Positions 25,900 to 34,024 of a stretch of DNA of 56,915 nt are shown here, piece after piece; position 1 is the stretch's first letter, and every line of letters starts with the position of its first letter. Made by a program: the position numbers and the translations under genes. Source of the stretch: Pseudomonadota bacterium (lineage in GTDB: Bacteria; Pseudomonadota; Gammaproteobacteria; Pseudomonadales; Azotimanducaceae); NCBI GenBank assembly GCA_022571415.1, contig JACZXW010000005.1, forward strand, positions 1 through 56,915, read 5' to 3'. The notes under the pieces were generated by a model. It ran no database searches, was not told where the DNA came from, and saw only the letters and a list, made by a program, of their open reading frames with translations.

Positions 25900-26859
25900 T
25901 TGAATTTGGTCACAAAACTCGGGGTCGTGATGGACCCTATTGCTACGCTAAACCCCAAGAAAGACAGCACCCTGGCGATGATGCTAGCGGCCCAGGACAG
26001 GGGCTGGGAAATCTTTTCCATCGAGCAGAGCGGCTTGTATATCCAGGAGGGCGAAGTCTTTACGCATCGTCATCAGGTCAAAGTGTTTGACGACCTGCAA
26101 CATTGGTATGAGATCATCGATGCGCGACATCTGCCCATCTCCGATCTTGACCTTGTGCTGATGCGCAAAGACCCACCCTTCAACATGGAATACCTGTACA
26201 CCACTTACCTGCTGGAGATGGCTGAAAAGGCCGGGACTCCTGTGCTTAATCGACCGGGGAGCATTCGCGACTGCAACGAAAAGTTATTCGCCCTGCAGTT
26301 TACGCAATGTTGCCCGCCACACGTGGTCAGTCGCGATCCTTTAATTCTCCGAAAATTCCATGAAACTCATGGGGACGTGATCTACAAGCCTCTGGACGGC
26401 ATGGGTGGTACTTCAATATTCCACGTCAAGCCCGGTGACAGCAATCTCAGTGTCATCATTGAGACATTGACGAATCATGGCCAGCAGCAAGCCATGGCAC
26501 AGAAATACATCCCGGAAATCAAAAATGGCGATACCCGTATACTGCTTGTCAACGGCAACCCGATACCTTTCGGGCTTGCCCGGGTGCCTGCTTGCGGAGA
26601 GTCCCGCGGTAATCTCGCTGCTGGGGGAGAAGGCATTGGCCGCGAATTAAATGACCGTGACCGCTGGATTTGCCAGCAGGTAGGGCCTGCTCTGAAGGAA
26701 AAAGGGCTCTATTTTGTTGGAATCGACGTTATCGGCGACTATCTGACTGAAATTAATGTGACCTGCCCTACCTGTATTCGCGAACTTGATAAGGCTTTCG
26801 ATCTCGATATCGCAGGGACTTACATGGACTTTATCGAACAAGAGATTCTCTCCCGCTGA
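25900..26859 (+). CDS. gshB: Glutathione synthetase
   Basis: GshB joins gamma-glutamylcysteine and glycine using ATP in the cytosol. The 319-residue protein has the prokaryotic GshB N-terminal segment (KLGVVMDPIATLNPKKDS) and VLMRKDPPFNMEYLY. The ATP-grasp core includes DVIYKPLDGMGGTSIF, the IPEIKNGDTRILLV segment and GIDVIGDYLTEINVTCPT. The start appears to be TTG at 25900, with GAGG four bases upstream; a second TTG at 25906 is possible. It is the first gene of a tight gshB-tonB-yqgE-ruvX operon, the order seen next to pilG in Pseudomonas. Confidence 0.95.
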   Translation: MNLVTKLGVVMDPIATLNPKKDSTLAMMLAAQDRGWEIFSIEQSGLYIQEGEVFTHRHQVKVFDDLQHWYEIIDARHLPISDLDLVLMRKDPPFNMEYLYTTYLLEMAEKAGTPVLNRPGSIRDCNEKLFALQFTQCCPPHVVSRDPLILRKFHETHGDVIYKPLDGMGGTSIFHVKPGDSNLSVIIETLTNHGQQQAMAQKYIPEIKNGDTRILLVNGNPIPFGLARVPACGESRGNLAAGGEGIGRELNDRDRWICQQVGPALKEKGLYFVGIDVIGDYLTEINVTCPTCIRELDKAFDLDIAGTYMDFIEQEILSR

Positions 26860-27734
26860 TGGCAGAACTCGCTCCGGTAATCACATCAGGTGACAGGCTA
26901 AGTTTCACCACATTTCTCGCCGTGATGATTCACGCGGCAATCATTCTTGGGGTCACCTTCACCTACGTCACCAACAAACAATCGGCACATACACTGGAAG
27001 TTACTCTGGCCCAGCATCGCAGCAAAAACCGCCCTGATAAAGCCGACTTCCTGGCGCAGTTCAACCAGACCGGAAGCGGTACCCTGGAAGAAAAAGCCCT
27101 CACCACATCACCAACCAGGGCAGAGTTCCACGATACGATTATCCGAGAAACCTCCCCCCAGCAGCCAAGGACCGCTCCAAAAATTGAAAAACAACAAAAA
27201 CCAGTTATCACCACCATCGGCAAGAGCGATCGAACAACCACAAGCGCCCGCTTGAAAGCCCCCTATCCAGGTGATGTTATTGATCCCCATCGAAAATCAC
27301 TACGGCAGCGGAGCCTGGAAATTGCCAGCCTGGAAGCCAGGCTGGACAGACAACGCCAGATCTACGCCAAACGGCCACGAGTCAAGCGTCTTACAAGCCT
27401 GTCCACTGCTTCCAGTAACGATGCCTACTATCTCAACTCCTGGCGCCGCAAAATCGAACGCATCGGAAATCTGAATTATCCGCAAGAGGCTCGGCAAAGA
27501 AAACTCTACGGCAGCTTGCGACTGATGGTGGCGATCCTGCCAGATGGTTCACTGAGCGAGGTAGCCCTGCTGGAAACTTCCGGTCACCGGATTCTGGATG
27601 ATGCGGCAATCCGTATTGTTCGGCTCTCTGCCCCCTTCGCACCGTTTCCAGATGATTTACGTCACACAACGGATGTGCTTGAAATCATCCGCACCTGGCA
27701 GTTCCGTAAAAACAGCTTTTTGAGAAGTTTTTAA
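26859..27734 (+). CDS. tonB: TonB-family energy transducer
   Basis: The 291-residue protein has one N-terminal membrane anchor (TFLAVMIHAAIILGVTFTYV), a long periplasmic polar and basic spacer, and a C-terminal TonB domain (NYPQEARQRKLYGSLRLMVAILPDGS, VLEIIRTWQF). TonB proteins carry proton-motive energy from ExbB/ExbD to outer-membrane transporters; no exbBD lies in this window. The ATG overlaps the gshB stop by one base. Homologues at this position in Pseudomonas are annotated as TonB3-like and linked to twitching, which fits the pil genes nearby, but that link is inference here. Confidence 0.88.
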   Translation: MAELAPVITSGDRLSFTTFLAVMIHAAIILGVTFTYVTNKQSAHTLEVTLAQHRSKNRPDKADFLAQFNQTGSGTLEEKALTTSPTRAEFHDTIIRETSPQQPRTAPKIEKQQKPVITTIGKSDRTTTSARLKAPYPGDVIDPHRKSLRQRSLEIASLEARLDRQRQIYAKRPRVKRLTSLSTASSNDAYYLNSWRRKIERIGNLNYPQEARQRKLYGSLRLMVAILPDGSLSEVALLETSGHRILDDAAIRIVRLSAPFAPFPDDLRHTTDVLEIIRTWQFRKNSFLRSF

Positions 27735-27735
27735 G

Positions 27736-28281
27736 TTGACTGGCCAGTATCTGAAAGGAGAATTCCTGGTATCCATGCCCGCGCTTAGGGGTGACTACTT
27801 CCACTCGAGCGTAACCTTCCTTGTCGACCACAATGCGGATGGCGCTTTTGGCCTGGTGATCAATAACCCCATAGACATTCAGTTGCAGGACATCTTTCCA
27901 GAACTCGAAGGCGTACAACACGGCGTGGTTCTGCTGGAGGGCGGACCAGTCGAACAGGACCGGATCTTCTTTCTGCACACGCCCGACAAACACTACAAAC
28001 ACTCGCTGGTGGTTAACCCGGAAACCACCTTATCCACTTCACCTGAGGTGATTTCCGATCTCGCCGGTAAAGATTCACCCGAGCATCTGCTTGCCATTAT
28101 CGGCTATGCCGGCTGGGCAGCAGGACAACTGGAAGGGGAATTATTAGCCGATGCCTGGCTGGTGACGCCGTTCAATCGTGACATTCTTTTTTCCAGCAAT
28201 CATGCGGAGAAACCACAGGCAGCGGCGAAAACCTTAGGCATTGACCTGAATCTAATCGGACCGACTTCGGGTCATGGTTAG
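27736..28281 (+). CDS. yqgE: UPF0301 / AlgH-family protein YqgE
   Basis: The 181-residue protein matches UPF0301: YLKGEFLVSMPALRGDYFHSSV at the N-terminus (partly GQYLKGEFLVSMPAL), GAFGLVINNP, LEGGPVEQDRIF and IGYAGWAAGQLEGEL. The function of the family is unknown, although it was named AlgH in Pseudomonas from a proposed role in alginate regulation. The start is TTG at 27736, one base after the tonB stop. Its end overlaps the ruvX start by eight bases, so the two are translationally coupled, as in most gammaproteobacteria. Confidence 0.92.
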   Translation: MTGQYLKGEFLVSMPALRGDYFHSSVTFLVDHNADGAFGLVINNPIDIQLQDIFPELEGVQHGVVLLEGGPVEQDRIFFLHTPDKHYKHSLVVNPETTLSTSPEVISDLAGKDSPEHLLAIIGYAGWAAGQLEGELLADAWLVTPFNRDILFSSNHAEKPQAAAKTLGIDLNLIGPTSGHG

Positions 28282-28699
28282 AAGACACGATCTGGTCATG
28301 GCCTTTGACTTCGGGATGAGCAAGATCGGAATAGCCATCGGACAAGCGATTACAAAAACCGCAACCCCCATCGCCATCATCAAGGCCACGGACGGTATTC
28401 CGGACTGGTCTGAAATAGAACGTTGGATCAATGAATGGCAACCCCGGCTGTTTGTTGTCGGCCTGCCTCTCAATATGGACGACAGCAGCAGCGAAATGTC
28501 TCGCCTCGCCGAAAAATTCGCGCGCAAACTCAACGGGAGATTTCATATTCCTTTTGAAATGATGGACGAACGGCTTACCTCATTTGAAGCGAAACAGGGC
28601 AAGTCTTCAGGCAAACCTCAAGATCATATCGCTGCAAAACTGATACTTGAATCTTTCTTTCAAGGACATGGCTTCACGCCGAAGCGTCGGACCGAGTGA
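28274..28699 (+). CDS. ruvX: Putative pre-16S rRNA nuclease / Holliday junction resolvase-like YqgF
   Basis: YqgF is an RNase H-fold nuclease, implicated in 16S rRNA 5' end maturation. The 141-residue sequence has the catalytic first-strand Asp in VMAFDFGMSKIGIA, the PLNMDDSSSEM segment (usually LNMDG), MMDERLTS and the C-terminal acidic HIAAKLILESF. Its last residues, GFTPKRRTE, are not family-like. They are read from the first unit of the tandem repeat at 28667-28920, and the TGA stop is the one inside the repeat's GAGTGAAAC. The native stop was probably replaced when the repeat arrived. The pyrR-pyrB-pyrC genes that follow in Pseudomonas are absent. Confidence 0.9.
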   Translation: MVRRHDLVMAFDFGMSKIGIAIGQAITKTATPIAIIKATDGIPDWSEIERWINEWQPRLFVVGLPLNMDDSSSEMSRLAEKFARKLNGRFHIPFEMMDERLTSFEAKQGKSSGKPQDHIAAKLILESFFQGHGFTPKRRTE

Positions 28700-28920
28700 A
28701 ACATGTCCCCGGCAGGTTTTTGCGCAGCAAAATACCGAGAGGTAGGGCGTGGCTTCACGCCGAAGCGTCTACGCGACCCGGTCGGACCGAGTGAAACATG
28801 TCCCCGGCAGGTTTTTGCGCAGCAAAATACCGAGAGGCAGGGCGTGGCTTCACGCCAAAACTTCGGACCGAGTGAAACACGACCCCGGCAGGTAATTTGC
28901 AAAACAAAATACTGAAAGGG
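28667..28920. repeat. Three tandem units of a palindromic intergenic repeat
   Basis: Three related units (about 28670-28745, 28746-28840 and 28841-28918) share GGCTTCACGCC, GGACCGAGTGAAAC, CCCCGGCAGG, TTTTGCGCAGCAAAA and ACCGAGAGG. Two hairpins recur: GGCGTG-GCTT-CACGCC and GGTTTTTGC-GCA-GCAAAATACC. Unit 2 has a 14-base insert and unit 3 is degraded at its end. Single copies occur after yggT (33531-33596) and at the gmk end (55936-55998). The block fills the ruvX-pilU convergent gap (28700-28983), in which no gene was seen. Confidence 0.85.
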
Positions 28921-28983
28921 TCCGTCCCGCGTCACAGGACAAAGCAGAGGTTCCCTTGCAACGCCTACGCAGAAATGAAGGTG

Positions 28984-30126
28984 TTATATTGCCAGATCGT
29001 CTTCGCCACCTTCCAGCGACAATCCCTGGGCGGCAGGACTCGGGGCCGGTCCTGACCGTTCTCCACCAGACAATTTGATCATCAGACGCAGATCATTGGC
29101 TGAATCTGCCGATGCCAGTGCAGCTTCATAGCTGATATCGCCTGCCGAGTACAATTGAAACAGCGCCTGGTCGAATGTCTGCATCCCCTGCTCGTTGGAT
29201 TTGCTCATTACTTCCTTCAGCGCGTGCACATCCCCCTTCTTGATCAGAGCCGCAATCAGCGGTGTGTTGATCAAAATTTCAATCGCAGCACGACGACCTT
29301 TACCATCCGCGGCCGGTACCAGCTGCTGCGCAATGAGTCCCCTCAGGTTCAATGACAGGTCCATCCATACCTGGTCGTGCCTGTCCGCCGGGAAAAAGTT
29401 GATAATTCTATCCAGCGCCTGGTTGGCATTATTTGCGTGCAAGGTAGCCAGGCACAGATGCCCCGTTTCTGCGAAGACCACAGCATGGTCCATGGTCTCC
29501 CGGGTTCGAATCTCACCAATCATAATGACATCAGGGGCCTGCCTCAGGGTATTTTTCAGCGCCACTTCAAAGCTCGGAGTATCCACCCCGACTTCCCGTT
29601 GCGTCACCATGCATCCCTTGTGTTCATGAATAAATTCAATCGGATCCTCAATGGTTATGATGTGCCCTTTGCTCTTCTCGTTGCGGTGTCCGATCATGGC
29701 GGCCAGGGACGTCGATTTACCGGTACCGGTCGCGCCAACAAAAATAATCAGCCCGCGCTTGGTCATGGCCAGCGTCTTGACTGCCTCCGGCAGCTTTAAC
29801 TCATCACAGGTGGGGATGTGAGTTTCGATTCGCCGCAACACCATCCCGGCAAAATTTCGCTGGTAAAAGGCGCTTACCCTGAACCGCCCAACCGTCGGCG
29901 AGTGGATCGCGAAGTTACATTCGCGCTCTTCTTCAAACTCCTGAATTTGTGCCTCGCTCATGGTTGAGTGAACTATTTCCCTGGCCTGATCAGGGGTCAA
30001 TGCGGTTTTCGACATGGGCATCATGCGGCCATCGACTTTAATGGACGGTGGCAATCCTGCTGTAATAAACAGATCGGAGGCTTTCTGCTCCAAAACGACC
30101 TTGAGTAATTTATCGAAATCAATCAC
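28984..30126 (-). CDS. pilU: Type IV pilus retraction ATPase PilU
   Basis: The 380-residue protein is a PilT-like secretion ATPase: LFITAGLPPSIKVDG near the N-terminus, Walker A GATGTGKST at about residues 131-139, the Asp box ITIEDPIEFIHEHK, Walker B-region VIMIGEIRTRETM and the His box TGHLCLATLHANN. The C-terminal tail (LEGGEDDLAI) and lack of the AIRNLIR motif separate PilU from PilT. PilU boosts PilT-driven retraction at the inner-membrane pilus base. It lies 23 bp after pilT on the same strand, the usual order. Confidence 0.95.
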   Translation of the reverse strand: MIDFDKLLKVVLEQKASDLFITAGLPPSIKVDGRMMPMSKTALTPDQAREIVHSTMSEAQIQEFEEERECNFAIHSPTVGRFRVSAFYQRNFAGMVLRRIETHIPTCDELKLPEAVKTLAMTKRGLIIFVGATGTGKSTSLAAMIGHRNEKSKGHIITIEDPIEFIHEHKGCMVTQREVGVDTPSFEVALKNTLRQAPDVIMIGEIRTRETMDHAVVFAETGHLCLATLHANNANQALDRIINFFPADRHDQVWMDLSLNLRGLIAQQLVPAADGKGRRAAIEILINTPLIAALIKKGDVHALKEVMSKSNEQGMQTFDQALFQLYSAGDISYEAALASADSANDLRLMIKLSGGERSGPAPSPAAQGLSLEGGEDDLAI

Positions 30127-30149
30127 GAATGCTTTCCGAGCAGCTACTG

Positions 30150-31187
30150 CTATTTAAAATCATCGGGCATCTTTGCCTTTCCCCGTGCCTCTTCCTTGGT
30201 GATGATATTTTTCTCCACCAATCCTTTTAGACACTGATCCAGGGTTTGCATACCCAACTGACCACCCGTCTGGATGGCTGAATACATCTGGGCAACCTTG
30301 TCTTCTCTGATCAGGTTTCGTATCGCTGCTGTACAAATCATGATTTCATGTGCCGCAACCCTGCCACCACCAACCTTCTTAAGCAGAGTCTGCGAAACTA
30401 CTGCCGCCAGTGATTCCGACAGCATGGACCGTACCATGGCTTTCTCTGCCGACGGAAACACATCAACAACCCTGTCTATTGTTTTCGCCGCAGATGACGT
30501 ATGCAGTGTACCGAAAACCATGTGCCCCGTTTCCGCTGCTTCCAAGGCGAGACGAATAGTCTCCAGGTCCCGCATCTCACCCACCAGTATAATATCCGGG
30601 TCCTCGCGTAATGCGGAACGCAGCGCCTCGTTGAACCCAAGCGTATCGCGATGTACTTCCCGCTGGTTAACCAGGCACTTTTTACTCTCATGCACAAACT
30701 CGATAGGATCTTCAATTGTCAGGATATGCTGGTATCGATTGTCGTTGATATAATCCATCATGGCGGCAAGCGTGGTACTTTTCCCGGATCCAGTGGGTCC
30801 AGTCACGGTCACCATGCCACGCGGTATTTCAGAAATATTTCTGAATATTTCCCCCATTCCCAGTTCATCCATGGTCAACACCTTGGCCGGAATCGTTCGA
30901 AAGACCCCGCCCGCTCCCCTGTTCTGGTTGAAGGCATTAACACGGAATCGGGCCACCCCGGGTATTTCAAAGGAGAAGTCGCATTCAAAGAACTCCTCAA
31001 AATCCTTGCGCTGCTTGTCATTCATGATTTCGTAAATGAGCGAATGCACTTCCTTGTGATCGAGCGCCGGGAGATTGATTCGCCTGATGTCACCATCGAC
31101 CCGAATCATAGGCGGCAGTCCAGCTGATAAATGAAGGTCTGACGCACCCTGTTTTTCACTAAATGCCAGAAGTTCCGTAATATCCAT
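30150..31187 (-). CDS. pilT: Type IV pilus retraction ATPase PilT
   Basis: The 345-residue hexameric ATPase depolymerises pili. It shows SDLHLSAGLPPMIRVDG, Walker A GPTGSGKST at residues 130-138, the Asp box LTIEDPIEFVHES, ILVGEMRDLETI, the His box TGHMVFGTLHTSSA and the PilT-specific AAIRNLIRE motif. Length is standard. It is divergent from yggS with about 130 bp between the predicted starts, where the pilTU promoter should lie. Together with the Chp genes it indicates functional twitching. Confidence 0.96.
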   Translation of the reverse strand: MDITELLAFSEKQGASDLHLSAGLPPMIRVDGDIRRINLPALDHKEVHSLIYEIMNDKQRKDFEEFFECDFSFEIPGVARFRVNAFNQNRGAGGVFRTIPAKVLTMDELGMGEIFRNISEIPRGMVTVTGPTGSGKSTTLAAMMDYINDNRYQHILTIEDPIEFVHESKKCLVNQREVHRDTLGFNEALRSALREDPDIILVGEMRDLETIRLALEAAETGHMVFGTLHTSSAAKTIDRVVDVFPSAEKAMVRSMLSESLAAVVSQTLLKKVGGGRVAAHEIMICTAAIRNLIREDKVAQMYSAIQTGGQLGMQTLDQCLKGLVEKNIITKEEARGKAKMPDDFK

Positions 31188-31318
31188 TATCCGCTACCTG
31201 TTCAATCAGTCACTTTTTTGATACAAAACCGTTTCACATGTGCTACTCAGGTCAATACCTGTGAGGCTTCAGGCTAATAGTAGTATTGAATACAGGAATA
31301 AACCACACTTTCATTTCC

Positions 31319-32002
31319 ATGGGTAATGTTAAAAACAATCTGCTTCGGGTCCAGGCGCGCATCAACGACGCCTGTATTGCGGCTTGCCGAAATCCGGAAT
31401 CAGTCAAACTTCTCGCCGTCACCAAAACAAAACCACCGAGTATGGTGCGCGAGGCGATCGATGCGGGACAATCCGATTTCGGCGAAAATTATCTGCAGGA
31501 CGCCCTGGTCAAAATTTCAGAGGTCCCCGATGCCACCTGGCACTATATCGGCAATATCCAATCAAACAAGACCCGTGGCATTGCCACTCATTTCGACTGG
31601 GTCCACACCGTGACCAGTGAAAAGATTGCCCGCAGACTGAACTCACAACGGCCAGAATCAGCGCTGCCGCTTAATATTATGCTGCAGGTCAATGTGAACC
31701 ACGAGCCGGGTAGACAGGGAGTTGACAAGGCCGACCTGCCAGCGCTGGTAGAATCCACATTGCAGCTGGACCATCTTCGCCTGCGCGGATTGATGGCAAT
31801 TCCGGAAAAGGTAGATGACGAAGAAAGACAACTGGCGAATTTTGTGGAGCTAGCCGAACTTCTGGCAGCAATTCAAGGGCGGTTTTTTTTACCCGGGTTT
31901 GACCAGCTGTCGATGGGCATGAGTGCTGATCTAGAGGCCGCAATTTCTGCCGGTGCTACCTGGATCAGGATTGGTACCGCAATTTTTGGTGAACGACACT
32001 AG
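31319..32002 (+). CDS. yggS: PLP homeostasis protein YggS/YBL036C family
   Basis: The 227-residue protein is a fold-type III PLP-binding protein with the cofactor Lys in LLAVTKTKP, DFGENYLQDAL, WHYIGNIQSNKTR, and the C-terminal phosphate-binding SMGMSADLEAAISAGATWIRIG. It binds pyridoxal phosphate and maintains PLP and amino-acid balance without known catalysis. An in-frame ATG at 31286 would add 11 non-conserved residues; ATG 31319 (MGNVKNN) fits the family. proC follows 72 bp later, a conserved pairing with yggT. Confidence 0.93.
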   Translation: MGNVKNNLLRVQARINDACIAACRNPESVKLLAVTKTKPPSMVREAIDAGQSDFGENYLQDALVKISEVPDATWHYIGNIQSNKTRGIATHFDWVHTVTSEKIARRLNSQRPESALPLNIMLQVNVNHEPGRQGVDKADLPALVESTLQLDHLRLRGLMAIPEKVDDEERQLANFVELAELLAAIQGRFFLPGFDQLSMGMSADLEAAISAGATWIRIGTAIFGERH

Positions 32003-32074
32003 CCGCAAACAGCCTTGAGCGGCTCTTGAGTAAATAATTGGCATAAACGAACCAAGCTACAAAAAGGAAACATC

Positions 32075-32872
32075 ATGACTAGACTTGCCTTTATGGGCGC
32101 AGGCAATATGGCTCAGGCCATCATCGGAGGACTGCTTGAGAACGGGTTCGATGCTGCAGACATCTGGGCGGCGGATCCGGTGGAAAGCCAGCTGGCCAAA
32201 TTGAAATCCCTGGGTATCAACACCACTACCGACAATCTGGATGCCACTGCACATGCCGATGTCATCATCATCAGCGTAAAACCAGATATCGTGGAACCGC
32301 TGGCCAGGGAGATCGCCCCTGTCGCTGCCGGTAAACTTTTTATCAGTGTTGCGGCCGGGATCACCTCGGGCTCACTCAGCTCATGGTTGGAAAATCCCTC
32401 CGTAGTTCGCTGTATGCCCAACACGCCGTCGTTGGTACGAAAGGGAATGACCGGTCTGTTCGCATCCAGTTCCGTGAGCAGTGAGCAACAGCAAACCGCC
32501 AACACCATCCTCTCAGCCATTGGCGAAACCCTCTGGTTCGATGAAGAAAGCAGCCTTGATGCAGTCACTGCGGTTTCAGGAAGTGGCCCTGCGTACTTCT
32601 TTTATATCATTGAGGTGATGCAACTCGCGGCCCAGGCCCAGGGATTATCCCAGAAAGACAGCAGACAACTTGTTTTGCAAACCGCTCTTGGGGCTGCTGA
32701 AATGGCAGTGCAAACCAGTGATTCTGCCGGAGAACTGCGGCAAAAAGTAACTTCTCCAGGTGGAACAACTGCTGCTGCTCTGGCTATTCTTAAGGAAAGG
32801 GGATTGGAAACAATATTTGCGGATGCCGTTTCAGCGGCAAGAAAACGATCCGAAGAACTTTCGAACATCTAG
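32075..32872 (+). CDS. proC: Pyrroline-5-carboxylate reductase
   Basis: ProC makes proline from 1-pyrroline-5-carboxylate with NAD(P)H. The 265-residue sequence shows the Rossmann motif FMGAGNMAQAIIGGL, the ISVKPDIV segment, RCMPNTPSLV, and the C-terminal signature AVSGSGPAYFFYIIEVM followed by KVTSPGGTTAAAL. An AAGGAAA sequence precedes the ATG. It stands between yggS and yggT in the standard gammaproteobacterial order, and length is normal. Confidence 0.96.
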   Translation: MTRLAFMGAGNMAQAIIGGLLENGFDAADIWAADPVESQLAKLKSLGINTTTDNLDATAHADVIIISVKPDIVEPLAREIAPVAAGKLFISVAAGITSGSLSSWLENPSVVRCMPNTPSLVRKGMTGLFASSSVSSEQQQTANTILSAIGETLWFDEESSLDAVTAVSGSGPAYFFYIIEVMQLAAQAQGLSQKDSRQLVLQTALGAAEMAVQTSDSAGELRQKVTSPGGTTAAALAILKERGLETIFADAVSAARKRSEELSNI

Positions 32873-32935
32873 CCGCTCCGGTTTCATAGGTTATTGACTC
32901 GGTTATACTAAAACATCGTTACATAGGACCAATAC

Positions 32936-33529
32936 ATGACTGAAAATTTTACAAACGCCGGGGTTTATCTAATCCAGACCTTCTTTGGCATCTACTTCAT
33001 ATTGATCATGGTGCGCTTCCTGATGCAGGTTGCGAGAGTGGATTTTTACAATCCCCTCTGCCAGGGCATTGTCAAGGTCACAGACCCGGCCATTAAACCC
33101 TTGCGACGAATTCTGCCTACGGTTCGCGGCGTCGATTTTGCTACCCTGACAGTCGCATTTATCGTACAACTCATTGCTGTCGTCCTGGTGATGCTGATTG
33201 TGGGTGGATATCCGTTCCTGCCTGAATATATTGCCTGGGTATTTCTGGGTATGTTTTCGATTATTTTTGATATTTATTTCTTCGCGCTTCTGGTCATGGT
33301 CATCTCAAGTTGGATCGCACCCTATTCCAACCACCCGGCCCTAAGCCTGATCAATCAATTAACCGAGCCCCTTTGTAAACCTGCTCGCAAATTGCTCCCA
33401 CCGATGGGTGGCATTGATTTTTCTATCATCCTGGTATTCGTTTTCATTTCGCTGATTGATAATTTTCTCGTTATCCAGCCCATGGCGAAAATGTTGGGCG
33501 TACCGGGAGGCTTGATTCTGGGCCTGTAG
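32936..33529 (+). CDS. yggT: YggT family integral membrane protein
   Basis: The 197-residue protein has two YggT repeats, each a pair of membrane helices around a conserved amphipathic linker. The linkers are NPLCQGIVKVTDPAIKPLRRILP in the first half (partial: DPAIKPLRRILP) and EPLCKPARKLLPPMGGIDFS in the second. YggT proteins have been tied to osmotic shock tolerance and membrane organisation; the mechanism is unknown. The TAG stop is followed two bases later by a copy of the gene-end repeat. Order proC-yggT is conserved. Confidence 0.9.
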   Translation: MTENFTNAGVYLIQTFFGIYFILIMVRFLMQVARVDFYNPLCQGIVKVTDPAIKPLRRILPTVRGVDFATLTVAFIVQLIAVVLVMLIVGGYPFLPEYIAWVFLGMFSIIFDIYFFALLVMVISSWIAPYSNHPALSLINQLTEPLCKPARKLLPPMGGIDFSIILVFVFISLIDNFLVIQPMAKMLGVPGGLILGL

Positions 33530-33530
33530 G

Positions 33531-33596
33531 GCATGGCTTCACGGAGTGAAACATGCTCCCGGCGGGTTTTTTACGGGGCAAAAAACCGAGAGGTAG
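33531..33596. repeat. Single copy of the gene-end palindromic repeat after yggT
   Basis: It contains GGCTTCACGGAGTGAAAC, CCCGGCGGG and the stem GGTTTTTT-ACGGGGC-AAAAAACC followed by GAGAGGTAG, matching the unit repeated at 28667-28920. The element begins two bases after the yggT stop and lies in the frame of the following gene, creating a spurious N-terminal extension of that open frame. Confidence 0.8.
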
Positions 33597-33613
33597 CACG
33601 CATCGGACTCCCT

Positions 33614-34024
33614 GTGCGAATTTTAATTTCCCCACTACTGCTGCTCTGCTCTCTTACTGCCAGCGCTGATCAGGTTGTTAACTGGTCCGGTTACGAGATT
33701 CACTACTCGTCCTTCTCCAGCCTGATTATTCCCAATGAAGTGGCGAGATCCCATGGAATTACACGTGCAAGGGGGCGAATCGTCACCAATATTTCCGTCA
33801 GGCAAGATGGACAATCCGTTGAAGCGATCGTGACGGGAACTGCCAGAAACCTGCTGAACCAAATTTTGCCACTGGAATTTTCAGAGGTGAAGGAACAGGG
33901 TGCAATTTACTATCTGGCAAATCAGATCATTGATGAAAAAGACACCATTCGCTTCAACATTACCGTGCAACCGGCTAACTCAGAGCTGGATTACAATCTG
34001 AAGTTCATACGTCGTTACTACTAA
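33614..34024 (+). CDS. DUF4426 family exported protein
   Basis: From a GTG at 33614 the 136-residue product has a signal peptide (MRILISPLLLLCSLTASA, predicted cleavage before DQVVNWSG) and a beta-rich body (YEIHYSSFSSLIIPNEVA, IVTNISVRQDG) typical of DUF4426 proteins found between yggT and rdgB. The open frame extends upstream to an ATG at 33533, but those 27 codons are read from the gene-end repeat and precede the signal peptide, so that start is rejected. Location would be periplasm or outer-membrane face. The stop overlaps the rdgB ATG (TAATG). The function is unknown. Confidence 0.75.
   Translation: MRILISPLLLLCSLTASADQVVNWSGYEIHYSSFSSLIIPNEVARSHGITRARGRIVTNISVRQDGQSVEAIVTGTARNLLNQILPLEFSEVKEQGAIYYLANQIIDEKDTIRFNITVQPANSELDYNLKFIRRYY

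Noticed and set aside
28667-28920. CRISPR array
   Set aside because: The three units are adjacent without unique spacers of constant length, units differ in length, and no cas genes are nearby.
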